From contig JBDIAS010000006.1 of the NCBI GenBank assembly GCA_039812465.1, positions 1 through 43,279 of the forward strand: DNA of 43,279 nt, written 5' to 3'. The stretch's first letter is position 1, and every line of letters starts with the position of its first letter. The notes beneath the pieces are model-generated. The model did not search any database. It had not been told where the DNA came from and saw only the letters and a program-made list of their open reading frames with translations. The DNA is from Austwickia sp039812465. Lineage in GTDB: Bacteria; Actinomycetota; Actinomycetes; Actinomycetales; Dermatophilaceae. The translations under genes and the position numbers were made by a program. Of the stretch, positions 1 through 9,818 are shown in pieces.

Positions 1-138
1 TGCTCTTTCCTCGTCAGGGTCGTCCAGGCCAGCCAGCGCAGGGCGTCAATGGCAGCGGCGATCTCCGCGGCGAGGTCGGCCTAGCGATCAGGCCCCGCCG
101 CGGCGACGAAGAAGCTCACCGAAGGTCAGGGAGCGCAT
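1..138 (-). pseudogene. Possible frameshifted small gene running off the left edge
   Basis: An ATG at 138 opens a short minus-strand frame of 16 codons (MRSLTFGELLRRRGGA) that ends at a TGA at 88-90. A different frame is open from 80 to the window edge and reads as a plausible amphipathic helix (DLAAEIAAAIDALRWLAW). Together they look like one reading frame broken by a single-base shift around 80-90. No clear ribosome binding site precedes the ATG and I recognise no family. It could be a decayed gene, a sequencing slip or chance. The rest of 139-226 shows nothing I can support. Confidence 0.22.
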
Positions 139-226
139 GGCCGAAACGAACACTCAGCCAGGGTAGCCAACCCTTCGCGGGCCCGTCCAACGGCACCCGT
201 CAGCCGACGCCCGCCGCGGGGGCGGG

Positions 227-472
227 TCACCGCCCGTCGTGGCCGCGGTCTCCTTCGAGGGCCGCGGCCACTTCTGTGTGGCAGGCCTCGTCGTTCCGGG
301 CCTCGTCGTTCCGGGTCTCCTCGTAACGGGCCTGCAACCGCTCACGGATCTCGGGGGCGCTCAGCTGGGAGCGCTGCCGCGTCTCGCGGGCGATCACGAC
401 CCCGGTCGCGGCCACACCGGCGAGGCCAGCGAGCCCGAGGAGGCGCAGGATCGTCGCCGTCCGCGGCTTCAT
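227..472 (-). CDS. Small single-pass membrane protein, unknown function (81 aa)
   Basis: The 81-residue product starts with a basic MKPR, followed by one hydrophobic segment (about residues 8-28, rich in Leu, Ala, Gly and Val), then a charged tail. This suggests a single-pass membrane protein or an uncleaved signal anchor with the tail outside or inside the membrane. The tail contains a short repeat (ETRNDEARNDEA) encoded by a 15-bp tandem repeat. The ATG overlaps the stop of the upstream sirtuin gene by four bases (ATGA, 469-472), so it is probably translationally coupled to it. I recognise no family. The coupling and the credible membrane segment support a real gene. Confidence 0.6.
   Translation of the reverse strand: MKPRTATILRLLGLAGLAGVAATGVVIARETRQRSQLSAPEIRERLQARYEETRNDEARNDEACHTEVAAALEGDRGHDGR
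285..329. repeat. Three 15-bp tandem units inside a coding region
   Basis: Two identical units, GCCTCGTCGTTCCGG at 285-299 and 300-314, are followed by a degenerate third at 315-329. The period is a multiple of three, so on the minus strand it expands the acidic/polar tail of the small membrane protein without breaking the frame. Confidence 0.85.
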
Positions 473-1311
473 CGCGCCTCCTCCCGGTCCGGCAGCAGCG
501 CGTCCACCAGCGCCGGCAGGGCGGCCGCGGCCCCGGCCCGCCAGCGGTGACTGACGAGGGGGGACAGCTCGGTGTCCACCGGGTTGATCTCCACCACCGG
601 GATCCCGGCCCTGGCCGCGGCGACCGGCAGCCCAGCGAACGGCTGCACAATCCCCGACGTGCCGACCACGAGGACCAGGTCGGCGCTGGTGGCGGACTCG
701 TGGGCCGCCTCGAACTCTTCGACGGGCAGCATCTCGCCAAACCACACCACGCCTGGGCGGACCGCGGCCCCGCACGACGGGCACGTGGGCGGCGAGATCC
801 GCTCGACCGGCTCGTCAGGCGGGGGTTCGGTGTCCTCGTACGGGTTCTCGCAGCGCTCGCAACGGGAGGCAAACAGATTCCCGTGGACGTGCGCGAGCAC
901 CGTGCTCCCGGCCCGTTCGTGCAGGTCGTCCACATTCTGCGTGGCGATCTCGACGGACCGCGCCGGGCCGCCGTCGTCCGTCTCCGACCATGCCTTCGCC
1001 CACCGTGCGAGGGCGCGGTGTCCGGCGTTCGGCTCAGCCCGGCGGACCAGGCCCCGGCGCCAGGCGTACCAGGCCCACACGAACGCCCGGTCCGCCGCCC
1101 ACGCTTGCGGGGTGGCGAGCTGCATGGGGTCGAAACGCTCCCAGAGGCCGCTCTGGGCGTCGCGGAAGGTCGGGACACCGCTCTCGGCCGACATGCCGGC
1201 GCCGGTCAGGACCGCGACTCGACGGGCCTCGCGCGCCGCCTGCAGGATCTCGACGGGCGGTGGGTTGAGAGAGCCTCGGCGGGTGGGCGCGGGCGGGTCG
1301 GAGGGTGCCAT
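469..1311 (-). CDS. NAD-dependent protein deacylase, sirtuin family (Sir2/CobB)
   Basis: This sirtuin removes acyl groups from lysines using NAD+, giving nicotinamide and O-acyl-ADP-ribose. The 280-residue protein has the Rossmann motif GAGMSAESGVPTFRD (about 37-51), TQNVD (124-128), the catalytic His in HVHGN (His143), and a zinc ribbon with CERC (151-154) and a later CPSC. The segment WYAWR (81-85) supplies the Tyr-x-x-Arg pair of class III sirtuins (SIRT5, E. coli CobB), so desuccinylase or demalonylase activity is plausible beside deacetylation. The start is uncertain: ATG 1311 is used here, with an in-frame ATG at 1323 as the alternative. The gene is divergent from the hydrolase at 1372 and coupled downstream to a small membrane protein. 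Confidence 0.9.
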   Translation of the reverse strand: MAPSDPPAPTRRGSLNPPPVEILQAAREARRVAVLTGAGMSAESGVPTFRDAQSGLWERFDPMQLATPQAWAADRAFVWAWYAWRRGLVRRAEPNAGHRALARWAKAWSETDDGGPARSVEIATQNVDDLHERAGSTVLAHVHGNLFASRCERCENPYEDTEPPPDEPVERISPPTCPSCGAAVRPGVVWFGEMLPVEEFEAAHESATSADLVLVVGTSGIVQPFAGLPVAAARAGIPVVEINPVDTELSPLVSHRWRAGAAAALPALVDALLPDREEAR

Positions 1312-1371
1312 ACCCCCCAGCATGCCCCGCCCGCCGCCGCGAAAGGCGGCACCGTTGGCACACTGTGGCCC

Positions 1372-2037
1372 ATGGCCCCGACCCGCTCCCGGCTGCCCCT
1401 GTCCGAGGCGGTCCAGCTCACCCGGACCGGCGACCTGTGGGTCTTCCGCGGTCGCTCCGCCGCGGACCGCGCCATCCGGCTGGTGACGAACGCCCCCGTG
1501 AACCACGTCGGCATGGCCGTCGTGCTCGACGACATGCCCCCGCTGCTCTGGCACGCCGAACTCGGCCGGTCGCTGGTCGACGTGTGGACCGGCACGCGGC
1601 AGCGCGGCGTCCAGCTGCACGACCTGGCCCAAGCGGTCGACCACTGGCGGGAGCGCTACCGGCAGCGGGCCTGGTTCCGCCAGCTCACCCCCGACGTCAC
1701 GCGGGCCCAGGAGGACGCGGCGCTGCGCACGATCGCCCGGCTGGACGGCACGCCGTTCCCCTCGACGACGAAGCTCGCGGGACGCTGGTTGCGGGGTCGC
1801 GCTGGGTTCCTGGCGGACCCGCGCGCCCTGCGGGCGCGGCGCCGGGGCGGTCCGGCGCCGGCGATGGATCCGCGGGCGGTCTATTGCGCCGAGGTCGTGG
1901 CGCTCACCTACGCCGACATGGGGCTGCTCGACGGCGCGATGCCGAGCATGTACTTCGACCCGGGCACGTTCTGGTCCGGCGACGACCTGGGGCTGCAACG
2001 GGGCTACCGGCTGGGGGCTGAGGTCGAGATCGAGTGA
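1372..2037 (+). CDS. YiiX-like permuted papain-fold cysteine hydrolase (NlpC/P60 superfamily)
   Basis: The 221-residue protein has the order of active-site blocks seen in permuted NlpC/P60 enzymes (YiiX/YebB-like, DUF830): a His block first (VNHVGM, His45) and a Cys block late (VYCAEVVALTY, Cys172). Between them is the usual helical region with an FPSTTK turn. These proteins are thought to hydrolyse amide or thioester bonds in lipids or peptides, but the substrate cannot be read from sequence. No signal peptide is seen, so it is probably cytosolic. The ATG lies 60 bp from the divergent sirtuin start. No strong ribosome binding site precedes it (GTTGGCACACTGTGGCCC), so translation may be leaderless or weak. 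Confidence 0.75.
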   Translation: MAPTRSRLPLSEAVQLTRTGDLWVFRGRSAADRAIRLVTNAPVNHVGMAVVLDDMPPLLWHAELGRSLVDVWTGTRQRGVQLHDLAQAVDHWRERYRQRAWFRQLTPDVTRAQEDAALRTIARLDGTPFPSTTKLAGRWLRGRAGFLADPRALRARRRGGPAPAMDPRAVYCAEVVALTYADMGLLDGAMPSMYFDPGTFWSGDDLGLQRGYRLGAEVEIE

Positions 2038-2052
2038 ACGCGCCGGCCCGGC

Positions 2053-2838
2053 TCAGCGCCAGCCTGCGGGGGTGCTCCGCACCGCCTGCTCGATCTCGTC
2101 GACGTCCACGGGCAGCAGCTCCGGCGCGGTCATCAGCTGGGGGCCGCTCATCCCGAACTGCTGAGCCGCCTCCGTGGCCATCCGCAGCACCTCCCCGTAC
2201 TGCGTCTGGAAGTCGCGGTCGGTGCCGAACGAGCCGAAGATCGGCTCAAACGCCGATGCCTCCAGGCCCGGGCCCAGCTCGCCGGACTCGGGATCCAACG
2301 CGCGCAGCCACAACGGCACGTCGCCCGCGGCCCAGCCGATGCCGACCACCGTGTCCACCGGCCCTTCGTACCCGAGGTGCGCGGTCGAGAAGGCCGCCAG
2401 CGTCCCGAGATCGGCGATCGCCGCCTCCACGTCGGTCAGCAGCACGTGGCTCGGCAGCCCGGCCCGCTCGCCCAGCACCCCGCTGCGGGTGAACCCGTAG
2501 CCCAGGAAACCCTCGACCCCGACGGCGACGCGGATGTCCAGGTAGTCCTCGCCGTCCCGGCGGTGGTGCAGTGAGGCCATCTCGTAGGTCTCGTTGATCT
2601 CCGGCTCGCCGTCCAGCGTCACGTATCCCAGAGCACCACAAGGGAATTCGGCGTTCTTCCGGCAGGCCCGAAGGATCGCATCCACGGCCGCGCCGCGCGC
2701 GTTCGTCGTGCCGTCCGACTCCCGCATCCAGGCGATGCCGATCACCCACGCCCGCCGATCGGTGTCCAGCATCGTGGTGGCGGTCGCCAACGCCTCGGCG
2801 AGCATCTCTCGAGGGTGGGCCTGCGTGTCCGAGTGCAT
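2053..2838 (-). CDS. Conserved-looking hypothetical protein (261 aa)
   Basis: I do not recognise this family. The protein is acidic and soluble, with no membrane segment or signal peptide. It has an N-terminal helical part (residues 8-25), an alpha/beta-looking middle, and a C-terminal helix-rich part ending in VDVDEIEQAVRS. Codon use (GC-rich third positions throughout) and the start support a real gene: ATG 2838 has AAGGA six bases upstream. It ends 15 bp from the stop of the convergent hydrolase gene, and nothing resembling a strong terminator lies in that gap. A sensor or binding role would be a guess. Confidence 0.65.
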   Translation of the reverse strand: MHSDTQAHPREMLAEALATATTMLDTDRRAWVIGIAWMRESDGTTNARGAAVDAILRACRKNAEFPCGALGYVTLDGEPEINETYEMASLHHRRDGEDYLDIRVAVGVEGFLGYGFTRSGVLGERAGLPSHVLLTDVEAAIADLGTLAAFSTAHLGYEGPVDTVVGIGWAAGDVPLWLRALDPESGELGPGLEASAFEPIFGSFGTDRDFQTQYGEVLRMATEAAQQFGMSGPQLMTAPELLPVDVDEIEQAVRSTPAGWR

Positions 2839-2959
2839 ATGCAGTCCTTGGGTCGCGTGCGTCAGGGGGACAGCCTCTGAAAGGAGGCTCTCGCGTCCAG
2901 CTCTATCCTTTCGTGTCGAACCTTGCGCGCCAAGGGGATTCGCGAAAATAGACGAATGT

Positions 2960-3895
2960 TCAAAACCCGAGGCGGCGCAGCTGGCGAGGGTCCCGCTGCC
3001 AGTCCTTGGCCACCTTCACGTGCAGGTCGAGGTGCACGCGGCGGCCGAGCAACTCCTCGATGCCCGCGCGGGCGCTCGTGCCCACGCTCTTCAGCCGGGC
3101 CCCGCCGCGGCCGATCACGATGGCCTTCTGGGAGTCGCGTTCGACGAAGACGCTGACGTGCACGTCGGTGAGCGGGTCCCCCGCCGGGCGGTCGGGGCGC
3201 TCCCGCACCTCCTCCACGACCACGGCCAGGCTGTGCGGCAGCTCCTCGCGCACGCCCTCGAGCGCCGCCTCCCGGACGAGCTCGGCGATCTGCACGACGA
3301 TGGGCTCGTCGGTGACCATGTCGTCGGGATAGAGCTGCGGCGAGAGGGGCAGCCGGTCCACGAGCTCGGCGCGCACGACATCGACCTGTGTGCCCTCGAC
3401 CGCCGAGCACGGCACGATCGCGTCCCATTCACCGAGGGAGTCGACCGCGATGAGGTGGTCGGCCATCCGGCCGCGGCCCACCGTGTCGGCTTTCGTCACG
3501 ATCGCCACCACGGGGGTGCGGCGAGCCCGGCGCAGGTCGGCGAGCTCGCGGGCGATGAACTGGTCCCCTGGCCCGATCCTGTCGTCCGCGGGCAGGCAGA
3601 AACCGACCACGTCGACGTCCAGCAGGGTCTCGCGGACCAGGTCGTTGAGCCGCTCCCCCAGCAGGGTCCGCGGCTTGTGCAGCCCGGGGGTGTCCACGAG
3701 GATCAGCTGGCTGTCCCGCGTCGTGGAGATCCCGCGGATCGCGTGCCGGGTCGTCTGCGGCCGACTGGAGGTGATCGCCACCTTCCGCCCCACCAGGGCG
3801 TTCGTCAGCGTCGACTTCCCGGTGTTCGGTCGACCCACCAGGCAGGCGAAACCCGCCCGGTAGCCCGCGTCACCGCTCCGGTCCATCAGGCTCAT
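2960..3895 (-). CDS. era: GTPase Era, 16S rRNA/30S assembly
   Basis: Era is a GTPase that binds the 3' end of 16S rRNA through a KH domain and helps 30S subunit maturation. The 311-residue length is normal. G1 is GRPNTGKS (21-28), G3 is DTPG (68-71) and G4 is TKAD (134-137) instead of the more usual NKxD, a substitution common in actinobacteria. The C-terminal KH loop is IGRGG (about 261-265). Its ATG overlaps the stop of the upstream transporter-like gene by one base (TGATG), so it is the last gene of the hrcA-to-era run. The N-terminal MSLMDRSGDAGYRAG is slightly longer than in E. coli. Confidence 0.97.
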   Translation of the reverse strand: MSLMDRSGDAGYRAGFACLVGRPNTGKSTLTNALVGRKVAITSSRPQTTRHAIRGISTTRDSQLILVDTPGLHKPRTLLGERLNDLVRETLLDVDVVGFCLPADDRIGPGDQFIARELADLRRARRTPVVAIVTKADTVGRGRMADHLIAVDSLGEWDAIVPCSAVEGTQVDVVRAELVDRLPLSPQLYPDDMVTDEPIVVQIAELVREAALEGVREELPHSLAVVVEEVRERPDRPAGDPLTDVHVSVFVERDSQKAIVIGRGGARLKSVGTSARAGIEELLGRRVHLDLHVKVAKDWQRDPRQLRRLGF

Positions 3896-5217
3896 CAGGA
3901 TCCCCCTTGCGTCGGCGGCGCGGGCGGTCCCGTGGAGTCGTCCGTCGCCCCGGTCGCCGCCTGGCGATGCACCACCACCGAGGCAATGCGGTGGCGCCGC
4001 CCGGACATGCGCTCGGCGACCAGGCGTAACCCGGCCACCTCCCCGACCGATCCCACGATCGGCACTCGCCCGATGGCCTTGGCCAGCATGCCGCCCACCG
4101 TGTCGACGTCCTCCTCGTCGATCTCGACGTCGAAGAGCTCGGCGAGGTCGTCGATGTGGCAGTTGGCGGGCACTCGGTAGCCCCCGTCCGCCAACTCCTC
4201 CACGCCGGGCCCTTCCCGGTCGTACTCGTCGGCGATCTCCCCGACGATCTCCTCCAGGAGGTCCTCGATCGTGACCAGGCCCGCGGTGCCCCCGTACTCG
4301 TCCACCACGATCGCCTGGTGGATCTGCGCCTGCTGCATCTCGCGCAGCAGGTCGTCGACCGGCTTGCTCTCGGGGACGAACGGGATCGGGCGCATCACCT
4401 CGGTCACGGCGCTGGACATGGACTCGGGGAGGTCGTACGTGCGCTCGGTGACGTCCTTGAAGTAGAGGAGCCCGACCGGGTCGTCGGCGTCGGTGCCGAT
4501 CACGGGGACCCGGCTGAACCCGGAGCGCAGGAAGAGTTTCATGGCCTGCCGGAGCGTCTTGTCGGCGTCGATGGTCACCATGTCGGTGCGCGGCACCATC
4601 ACCTCGCGCACGATCATGTCGCCGAACTCGAAGACCGAGTGGATCATCTCCCGCTCCTCGGCCTCGATGAGCTGGGTGTCACCGGCGAGGTCCACCAGGT
4701 CGCGCAGCTCGGCCTCGGTCTCGAACGGGCCGTCGCGGTACCCCCGACCGGGGGTGACGGCGTTGCCGACGATGACCAGCAGCCGGGCGAGCGGCCCGAC
4801 GATGCGTCGCATCCACACGACGGCCGGGGCCGCCGCCAGGGACACGCTGATCGCGTAGTGGCGGCCGAGCCGGCGGGGGCTGACCCCCACGATCACGAAC
4901 GACACCACGCTCATGACGAGGATGGCCACCACCATGATCGTGACGATGCCGTCGATCAGCTCGTCCACGGCGAGCGTCACCAGGACGGCGGCGCTGGTCT
5001 CTGCGAGGATGCGGAAGAACGCGAGGGTGGAGAGGTAGCCGGCGCTGTCGGCGAGGATGCGCTGCAGTTCCTTCGCGCCCTTGCGGCCGTTCTCCACCAG
5101 GTCCTCGGCGGCGTTCACGCTCACCCGCTGCAGCGCCGCTTCGGCGGCCACGAGGAGGAACGTGATCACCAGGACGGCCAGGAAACCGGCGATGAGCTGG
5201 GCGGTGACGGCACTCAC
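3895..5217 (-). CDS. CorC/HlyC-family membrane protein with CNNM (DUF21) and CBS domains
   Basis: The 440-residue protein has an N-terminal DUF21/CNNM membrane domain (about 1-140, with several hydrophobic segments), a pair of CBS domains (about 200-330) and a C-terminal CorC_HlyC transporter-associated domain (about 345-425). The family is linked to Mg2+/Co2+ efflux or homeostasis. The old name haemolysin C is historical and no toxin role should be read into it. The segment TIEDLLEEIVGEIADEYD is the hallmark of the second CBS domain and linker. It lies between ybeY and era, a standard actinobacterial arrangement. The GTG start at 5217 has only a weak purine stretch upstream. Confidence 0.9.
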   Translation of the reverse strand: MSAVTAQLIAGFLAVLVITFLLVAAEAALQRVSVNAAEDLVENGRKGAKELQRILADSAGYLSTLAFFRILAETSAAVLVTLAVDELIDGIVTIMVVAILVMSVVSFVIVGVSPRRLGRHYAISVSLAAAPAVVWMRRIVGPLARLLVIVGNAVTPGRGYRDGPFETEAELRDLVDLAGDTQLIEAEEREMIHSVFEFGDMIVREVMVPRTDMVTIDADKTLRQAMKLFLRSGFSRVPVIGTDADDPVGLLYFKDVTERTYDLPESMSSAVTEVMRPIPFVPESKPVDDLLREMQQAQIHQAIVVDEYGGTAGLVTIEDLLEEIVGEIADEYDREGPGVEELADGGYRVPANCHIDDLAELFDVEIDEEDVDTVGGMLAKAIGRVPIVGSVGEVAGLRLVAERMSGRRHRIASVVVHRQAATGATDDSTGPPAPPTQGGS

Positions 5218-5232
5218 GGGCGGCCTGGCAGG

Positions 5233-5693
5233 TCAGCGGTGCCGGCCGCGGCCGGCCAGGTAGGTCAGCAGCAGCGTGCGCTGCAGGTCGAACATCTCCC
5301 GCTGGTCCTCCGGCTCGGCGTGGTCGAAGCCGAGCAGGTGCAGGATGCCGTGGGTGAGGAGCAGCAGGAGCTCCTCGGCGGTGGTGTGGCCGACCTCCGC
5401 CGCCTGCGCCGCCGCCACCTCCGGGCAGATCACCACGTCGCCGAGGATCCCTGCGGGGGTAGGGTCCCCGTCGCGGCCGGGACGCAGTTCGTCCATGGGG
5501 AAGCTCATGACGTCGGTCGGCCCGTCGAGGTCCATCCACTGCCGGTGCAGGTTCGTCATCGCGTCGGCGTCGACGCAGGTGATGCACAGCTCCGCGCGGG
5601 GGTTCACGTGCATCTGGTCCAGCACGTACCGGGCGAGGTCGATCAGCTCGTGCGCGTCGACCGGCGCGGTGGTCTCGTTGAGGACCTCGATGC

Positions 5694-5697
<4 letters not shown>
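5233..5697 (-). CDS. ybeY: Endoribonuclease YbeY, rRNA maturation and ribosome quality control
   Basis: YbeY is a zinc-dependent single-strand RNase needed for 16S rRNA 3'-end processing and late ribosome quality control. The zinc motif HGxLHLxGxDH is intact, with His116, His120 and His126. At 154 residues the length is typical. The GTG start overlaps the phoH stop by four bases (GTGA, 5694-5697), giving translational coupling with PhoH, its usual neighbour. The corC-like gene begins 15 bp downstream. Confidence 0.96.
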
Positions 5698-6779
<1,082 letters not shown>

Positions 6780-6787
6780 GTCGGGGG

Positions 6788-7573
6788 TCAGTCTACGGTT
6801 CCGGGTCTGGCGCGCCAGCGTGTGGCGGCCAGGACGGCCGCCAGCGCGGCGGGCCCGGCCGTCCCCGCGCGCAGCACTTCCGCGCCGAGCCGGACCGGCA
6901 CGCCGCCGGCCTCGGTGAGGAGGTCCAGCTCCTGCGGGTCGACGCCACCCTCGGGGCCCACGACGAGGAGCACCTCGCCGCGCCCGGCGAGACCCTCCGC
7001 CACGGGCCCCGCCAACGGCGTGTCGGCCTCCTCGTGGAGCACCAGGGCGACGCCCCCGGCGTGTCCGGAGTCCCGCAGCCGACGCGCCAGCGCCCAGGTG
7101 TCGTGCGGGGCCGCCACGTCCGGGGTCCGCGCCCGGCGCGCCTGCTGGGCGGCCGAGCGGGTGACCGCGGCCCACTTCGCGCGGGACTTCTCCCCCCGGT
7201 CGCCGCGCCACTGGACGACGCACCGGCGTGCCTGCCACGGGATGACCTCGTCCACCCCGAGCTCCGTGGCCGCCTCGACCGCCCGTTCGTCGCGGCCGTC
7301 CTTGACGAGCGCCTGCGCCAGCACGAGGCGCGGCGGTGACGGGCGCGCGTCGCGCAGCGCGCGCAGCCGTACGGTCAGCTCCCCGCGCGATGTCCCCTCG
7401 ACGCGTCCCTCGCCCAGCAGCCCGGAGCCGTCGGCGAGCAGCACCCCCTCGCCGGGGCGCAGCCGGGTCACGGTCGTCGCGTGGTGGCCCTCCGCCCCGT
7501 CGACGCGCACCAGCGCGCCGACCTCCGACCCCGCCAGCGTCCCGGGCGGCACCCGGAACAGCGGTGCGGTCAC
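6788..7573 (-). CDS. rsmE: 16S rRNA (uracil-1498-N3)-methyltransferase RsmE
   Basis: RsmE is a SPOUT-class methyltransferase that adds N3-methyl to U1498 of 16S rRNA using S-adenosylmethionine. The 261-residue protein has an N-terminal PUA-like domain (about 1-75) and the C-terminal SPOUT fold with GPEGG (206-210) and the knot segment LGAEVLRAGTA (229-239). The last segment is usually LRTETA in this family, so an Ala-Gly variant is present. The GTG start at 7573 overlaps the dnaJ stop (GTGA). Longer in-frame extensions upstream lie inside dnaJ and were not used. The dnaJ-rsmE order is standard in Actinobacteria. Confidence 0.94.
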   Translation of the reverse strand: MTAPLFRVPPGTLAGSEVGALVRVDGAEGHHATTVTRLRPGEGVLLADGSGLLGEGRVEGTSRGELTVRLRALRDARPSPPRLVLAQALVKDGRDERAVEAATELGVDEVIPWQARRCVVQWRGDRGEKSRAKWAAVTRSAAQQARRARTPDVAAPHDTWALARRLRDSGHAGGVALVLHEEADTPLAGPVAEGLAGRGEVLLVVGPEGGVDPQELDLLTEAGGVPVRLGAEVLRAGTAGPAALAAVLAATRWRARPGTVD

Positions 7574-8694
7574 TTGCCGAGGAAGGCGTCGCGCATCCGG
7601 CCGAAGAAGCCGCCGTCCTTGACGTGGGCCAGGCGCGCCTCCGGCTGCTCCTCCCCGCGGAGCTCGGCGAGCTGCCGCAGGACCTCCTCCTGGTCCGGCG
7701 TCAGCCGCGTCGGCGTCCGGATGTCCAGGTGGACGAGCAGGTCGCCGCGGCCCGCGCCGCGCAGGTGCGTGACCCCGAGGTCGCGCATCGTCAGGACCTC
7801 GGCGGGCTGGGAGCCGGCCTCGATCTCGATCTCCTGCGGCCCGTCGAAGGTCTCGAGCGAGAGCGTCGTGCCGAGCGCGGCCGCCGTCATGGGCAGCCGG
7901 ACCGTGCAGTGCAGGTCGTCCCCGCGGCGGCTGAACGTGTCGTGCGGCGTGACGTGGACCTCGACGTACAGATCTCCGGGCGGGCCGCCGCCCGGTCCGA
8001 CCTCGCCCTCCCCCGCCAGCTGGATCCGCGTCCCCGAGTCGACGCCCGCGGGCACCTTCAGCGTGAGCGTGCGGCGGGTGCGGACCCGCCCGTGGCCGGA
8101 GCACTCGAAGCACGGGTTCGGGATCACGGAGCCGTACCCCTGGCAGGCGGTGCACGGCCGGGAGGTCATCACTTGGCCGAGGAAGCTGCGCTGCACCTGC
8201 TGGACCTCTCCGCGGCCCTTGCACACGTCGCACTGGCGCATTCCGGTCCCGGCCTGGGCGCCCTCCCCGTGGCAGCTGTTGCAGACGACGGCGGTGTCGA
8301 CCACCAGGTCGGCCTCCCCGCCGAAGACGGCGGTGCGCAGGTCCACCTCGAGCGGGACCAGCGCGTCCTGACCGCGCTGCCGACGGGACCGCGGACCCCG
8401 TTGGGCGCTGGCCGCGCCGCCGAAGAAGGCGTCCATGATGTCGCTGAAGCTGAACCCCTGGCCGAAGCCGCCCTGTACACCCCCGTACGGGTCGGACCCC
8501 ATGTCGTAAGCGCGCCGCTTGTCCGGATCGCCGAGCACGTCGTACGCCTGGGAGACCTTCTTGAACTCCGCCTCCGCCTCCGGTCCCGGGTTCACGTCCG
8601 GGTGGAGCTTGCGGGCGAGCCGCCGGTAGGCGCGCTTGACCTCCTCGGGGCTCGCGTCCGAAGACACGCCGAGGTCGCCGTAGTAGTCGTTCAC
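7570..8694 (-). CDS. dnaJ: Chaperone DnaJ (type I, DnaJ2-like)
   Basis: DnaJ is the J-domain cochaperone that stimulates DnaK ATPase and delivers unfolded clients. It is a type I protein: J domain with HPD at 31-33, a Gly/Phe region, four CxxCxGxG-type zinc repeats (CNSCHGEG, CDVCKGRG, CTACQGYG, CFECSGHG) and the C-terminal substrate-binding domains. Its position directly after hrcA, rather than after dnaK-grpE, marks it as the second actinobacterial DnaJ (DnaJ2). The GTG start at 8694 has AAAGG six bases upstream and lies 14 bp after hrcA, so it should share HrcA/CIRCE control. Confidence 0.96.
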   Translation of the reverse strand: MNDYYGDLGVSSDASPEEVKRAYRRLARKLHPDVNPGPEAEAEFKKVSQAYDVLGDPDKRRAYDMGSDPYGGVQGGFGQGFSFSDIMDAFFGGAASAQRGPRSRRQRGQDALVPLEVDLRTAVFGGEADLVVDTAVVCNSCHGEGAQAGTGMRQCDVCKGRGEVQQVQRSFLGQVMTSRPCTACQGYGSVIPNPCFECSGHGRVRTRRTLTLKVPAGVDSGTRIQLAGEGEVGPGGGPPGDLYVEVHVTPHDTFSRRGDDLHCTVRLPMTAAALGTTLSLETFDGPQEIEIEAGSQPAEVLTMRDLGVTHLRGAGRGDLLVHLDIRTPTRLTPDQEEVLRQLAELRGEEQPEARLAHVKDGGFFGRMRDAFLGK

Positions 8695-8708
8695 GAAGGG
8701 CCTTTCCC

Positions 8709-9749
8709 TTATTCGGAGAGGAGTTGGGAGACGTAGCGGGCGACGGTGCGCACGCTCGCCATCGTCGAGGGGTAGTCCATGCGGGTGGGTCCGAGCACGC
8801 CCAGGCCGGCGACGACGTCGGGGCCGACGGCGTAGCTGGTGCTCACCACCGACGTGGCGACCAGGCCCCTGTGGTCGTTCTCGTGGCCGATGGTGACCGC
8901 CACGTGCGGCGCCACAGGGTCCTCCGCGGCGAGGGTACCGAAGAGCCGCAACAGCACGACGTGCTCCTCCAGGGCTTCCAGCACGGGCCCGATGGTCGCC
9001 GGGAAGTCGGGCGAGAACCGCGCCAGATTCGCGGTGCCCGCGAGGACCACGCGCTCTTCGCGTTCCTCCACGAGAGCGTCCTGCAGGGCGCCGACGATGG
9101 CGCGCGCGAGGTCCCGGTCCTCCGCGGCGAGTTCGTCGGGCAGCGCCTCCAGCAGCGCCGCGGCCTCGGGGAGGGTCCGGTCCACGGTGCGCGCGTTGAG
9201 TCGCGCGCGCAGATCGGCGAGCAGTTCTTCGCCGGTGGGGGTACGTAAGTCCGCCCCGGCCGAGACCAGGCGCTGCTCGACCCGGCCGGTGGCCAGGATC
9301 AGCACGACCATGATCTTGTCGGCGCTGATCGGGAGCAGCTCGATGTGCCGGACCTGGCTCCGGGTCAGCGAGGGGTACTGCATCACCGCCACCTGGTGCG
9401 TCAGCGAGGACAACAACCGCACGGTCCGGTCGACGATGTCGTCGAGGTCCACGGCGCCGGACAGGAAGTTCTCGATCGCGGCGCGCTCCGCCACGGACAG
9501 CGGCTTGATCTCGGAGAGCCGGTCCACGAACAGCCGGTACCCGGCGTCGGTGGGGATGCGGCCGGCGCTCGTGTGCGGGGCCATGATGAGGCCCTCGTCC
9601 TCCAGGGCCGCCATGTCGTTGCGCACCGTCGCCGCGGAGACGCCGAGCGCGTGCCGCTCCAGGAGAGCCTTGCTGCCCACCGGTTCGGACGTCTGCACGT
9701 AGTCCTGGACGATGGCCCGCAGCACCGCCATCCGCCTACTCTCGCTCAC
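8709..9749 (-). CDS. hrcA: Heat-inducible transcription repressor HrcA
   Basis: HrcA binds CIRCE operators and represses heat-shock genes. Folding of HrcA by GroEL provides the feedback. The 346-residue protein has the N-terminal winged helix (about 1-75, with GVSAATVRNDMAALEDEG as the recognition region), a GAF-like middle, and the C-terminal segment GPTRMDYPSTMASVR typical of HrcA. The GTG start at 9749 is fixed by a strong GGGAGG six bases upstream and gives VSESRRMAVLRAIV, which matches the family start. It heads the hrcA-dnaJ-rsmE run and has a CIRCE element 70 bp upstream. Confidence 0.97.
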   Translation of the reverse strand: MSESRRMAVLRAIVQDYVQTSEPVGSKALLERHALGVSAATVRNDMAALEDEGLIMAPHTSAGRIPTDAGYRLFVDRLSEIKPLSVAERAAIENFLSGAVDLDDIVDRTVRLLSSLTHQVAVMQYPSLTRSQVRHIELLPISADKIMVVLILATGRVEQRLVSAGADLRTPTGEELLADLRARLNARTVDRTLPEAAALLEALPDELAAEDRDLARAIVGALQDALVEEREERVVLAGTANLARFSPDFPATIGPVLEALEEHVVLLRLFGTLAAEDPVAPHVAVTIGHENDHRGLVATSVVSTSYAVGPDVVAGLGVLGPTRMDYPSTMASVRTVARYVSQLLSE

Positions 9750-9818
9750 CGCCCGACCTCCCTGTGGCTCCTTGTCGTCCCATCCGCATCGACGCGCGTG
9801 CGCCGCACCCCCGGCGCG

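Noticed and set aside
1355..1360. TTGGCA before the YiiX-like gene considered as a -35 element
   Set aside because: It lies only 11 bases before the start codon, leaving no room for a -10.
2594..4180. Very long plus-strand frame opposite era and the neighbouring genes
   Set aside because: It is the antisense shadow of high-GC coding sequence. It has no family likeness, and era is unmistakable on the other strand.
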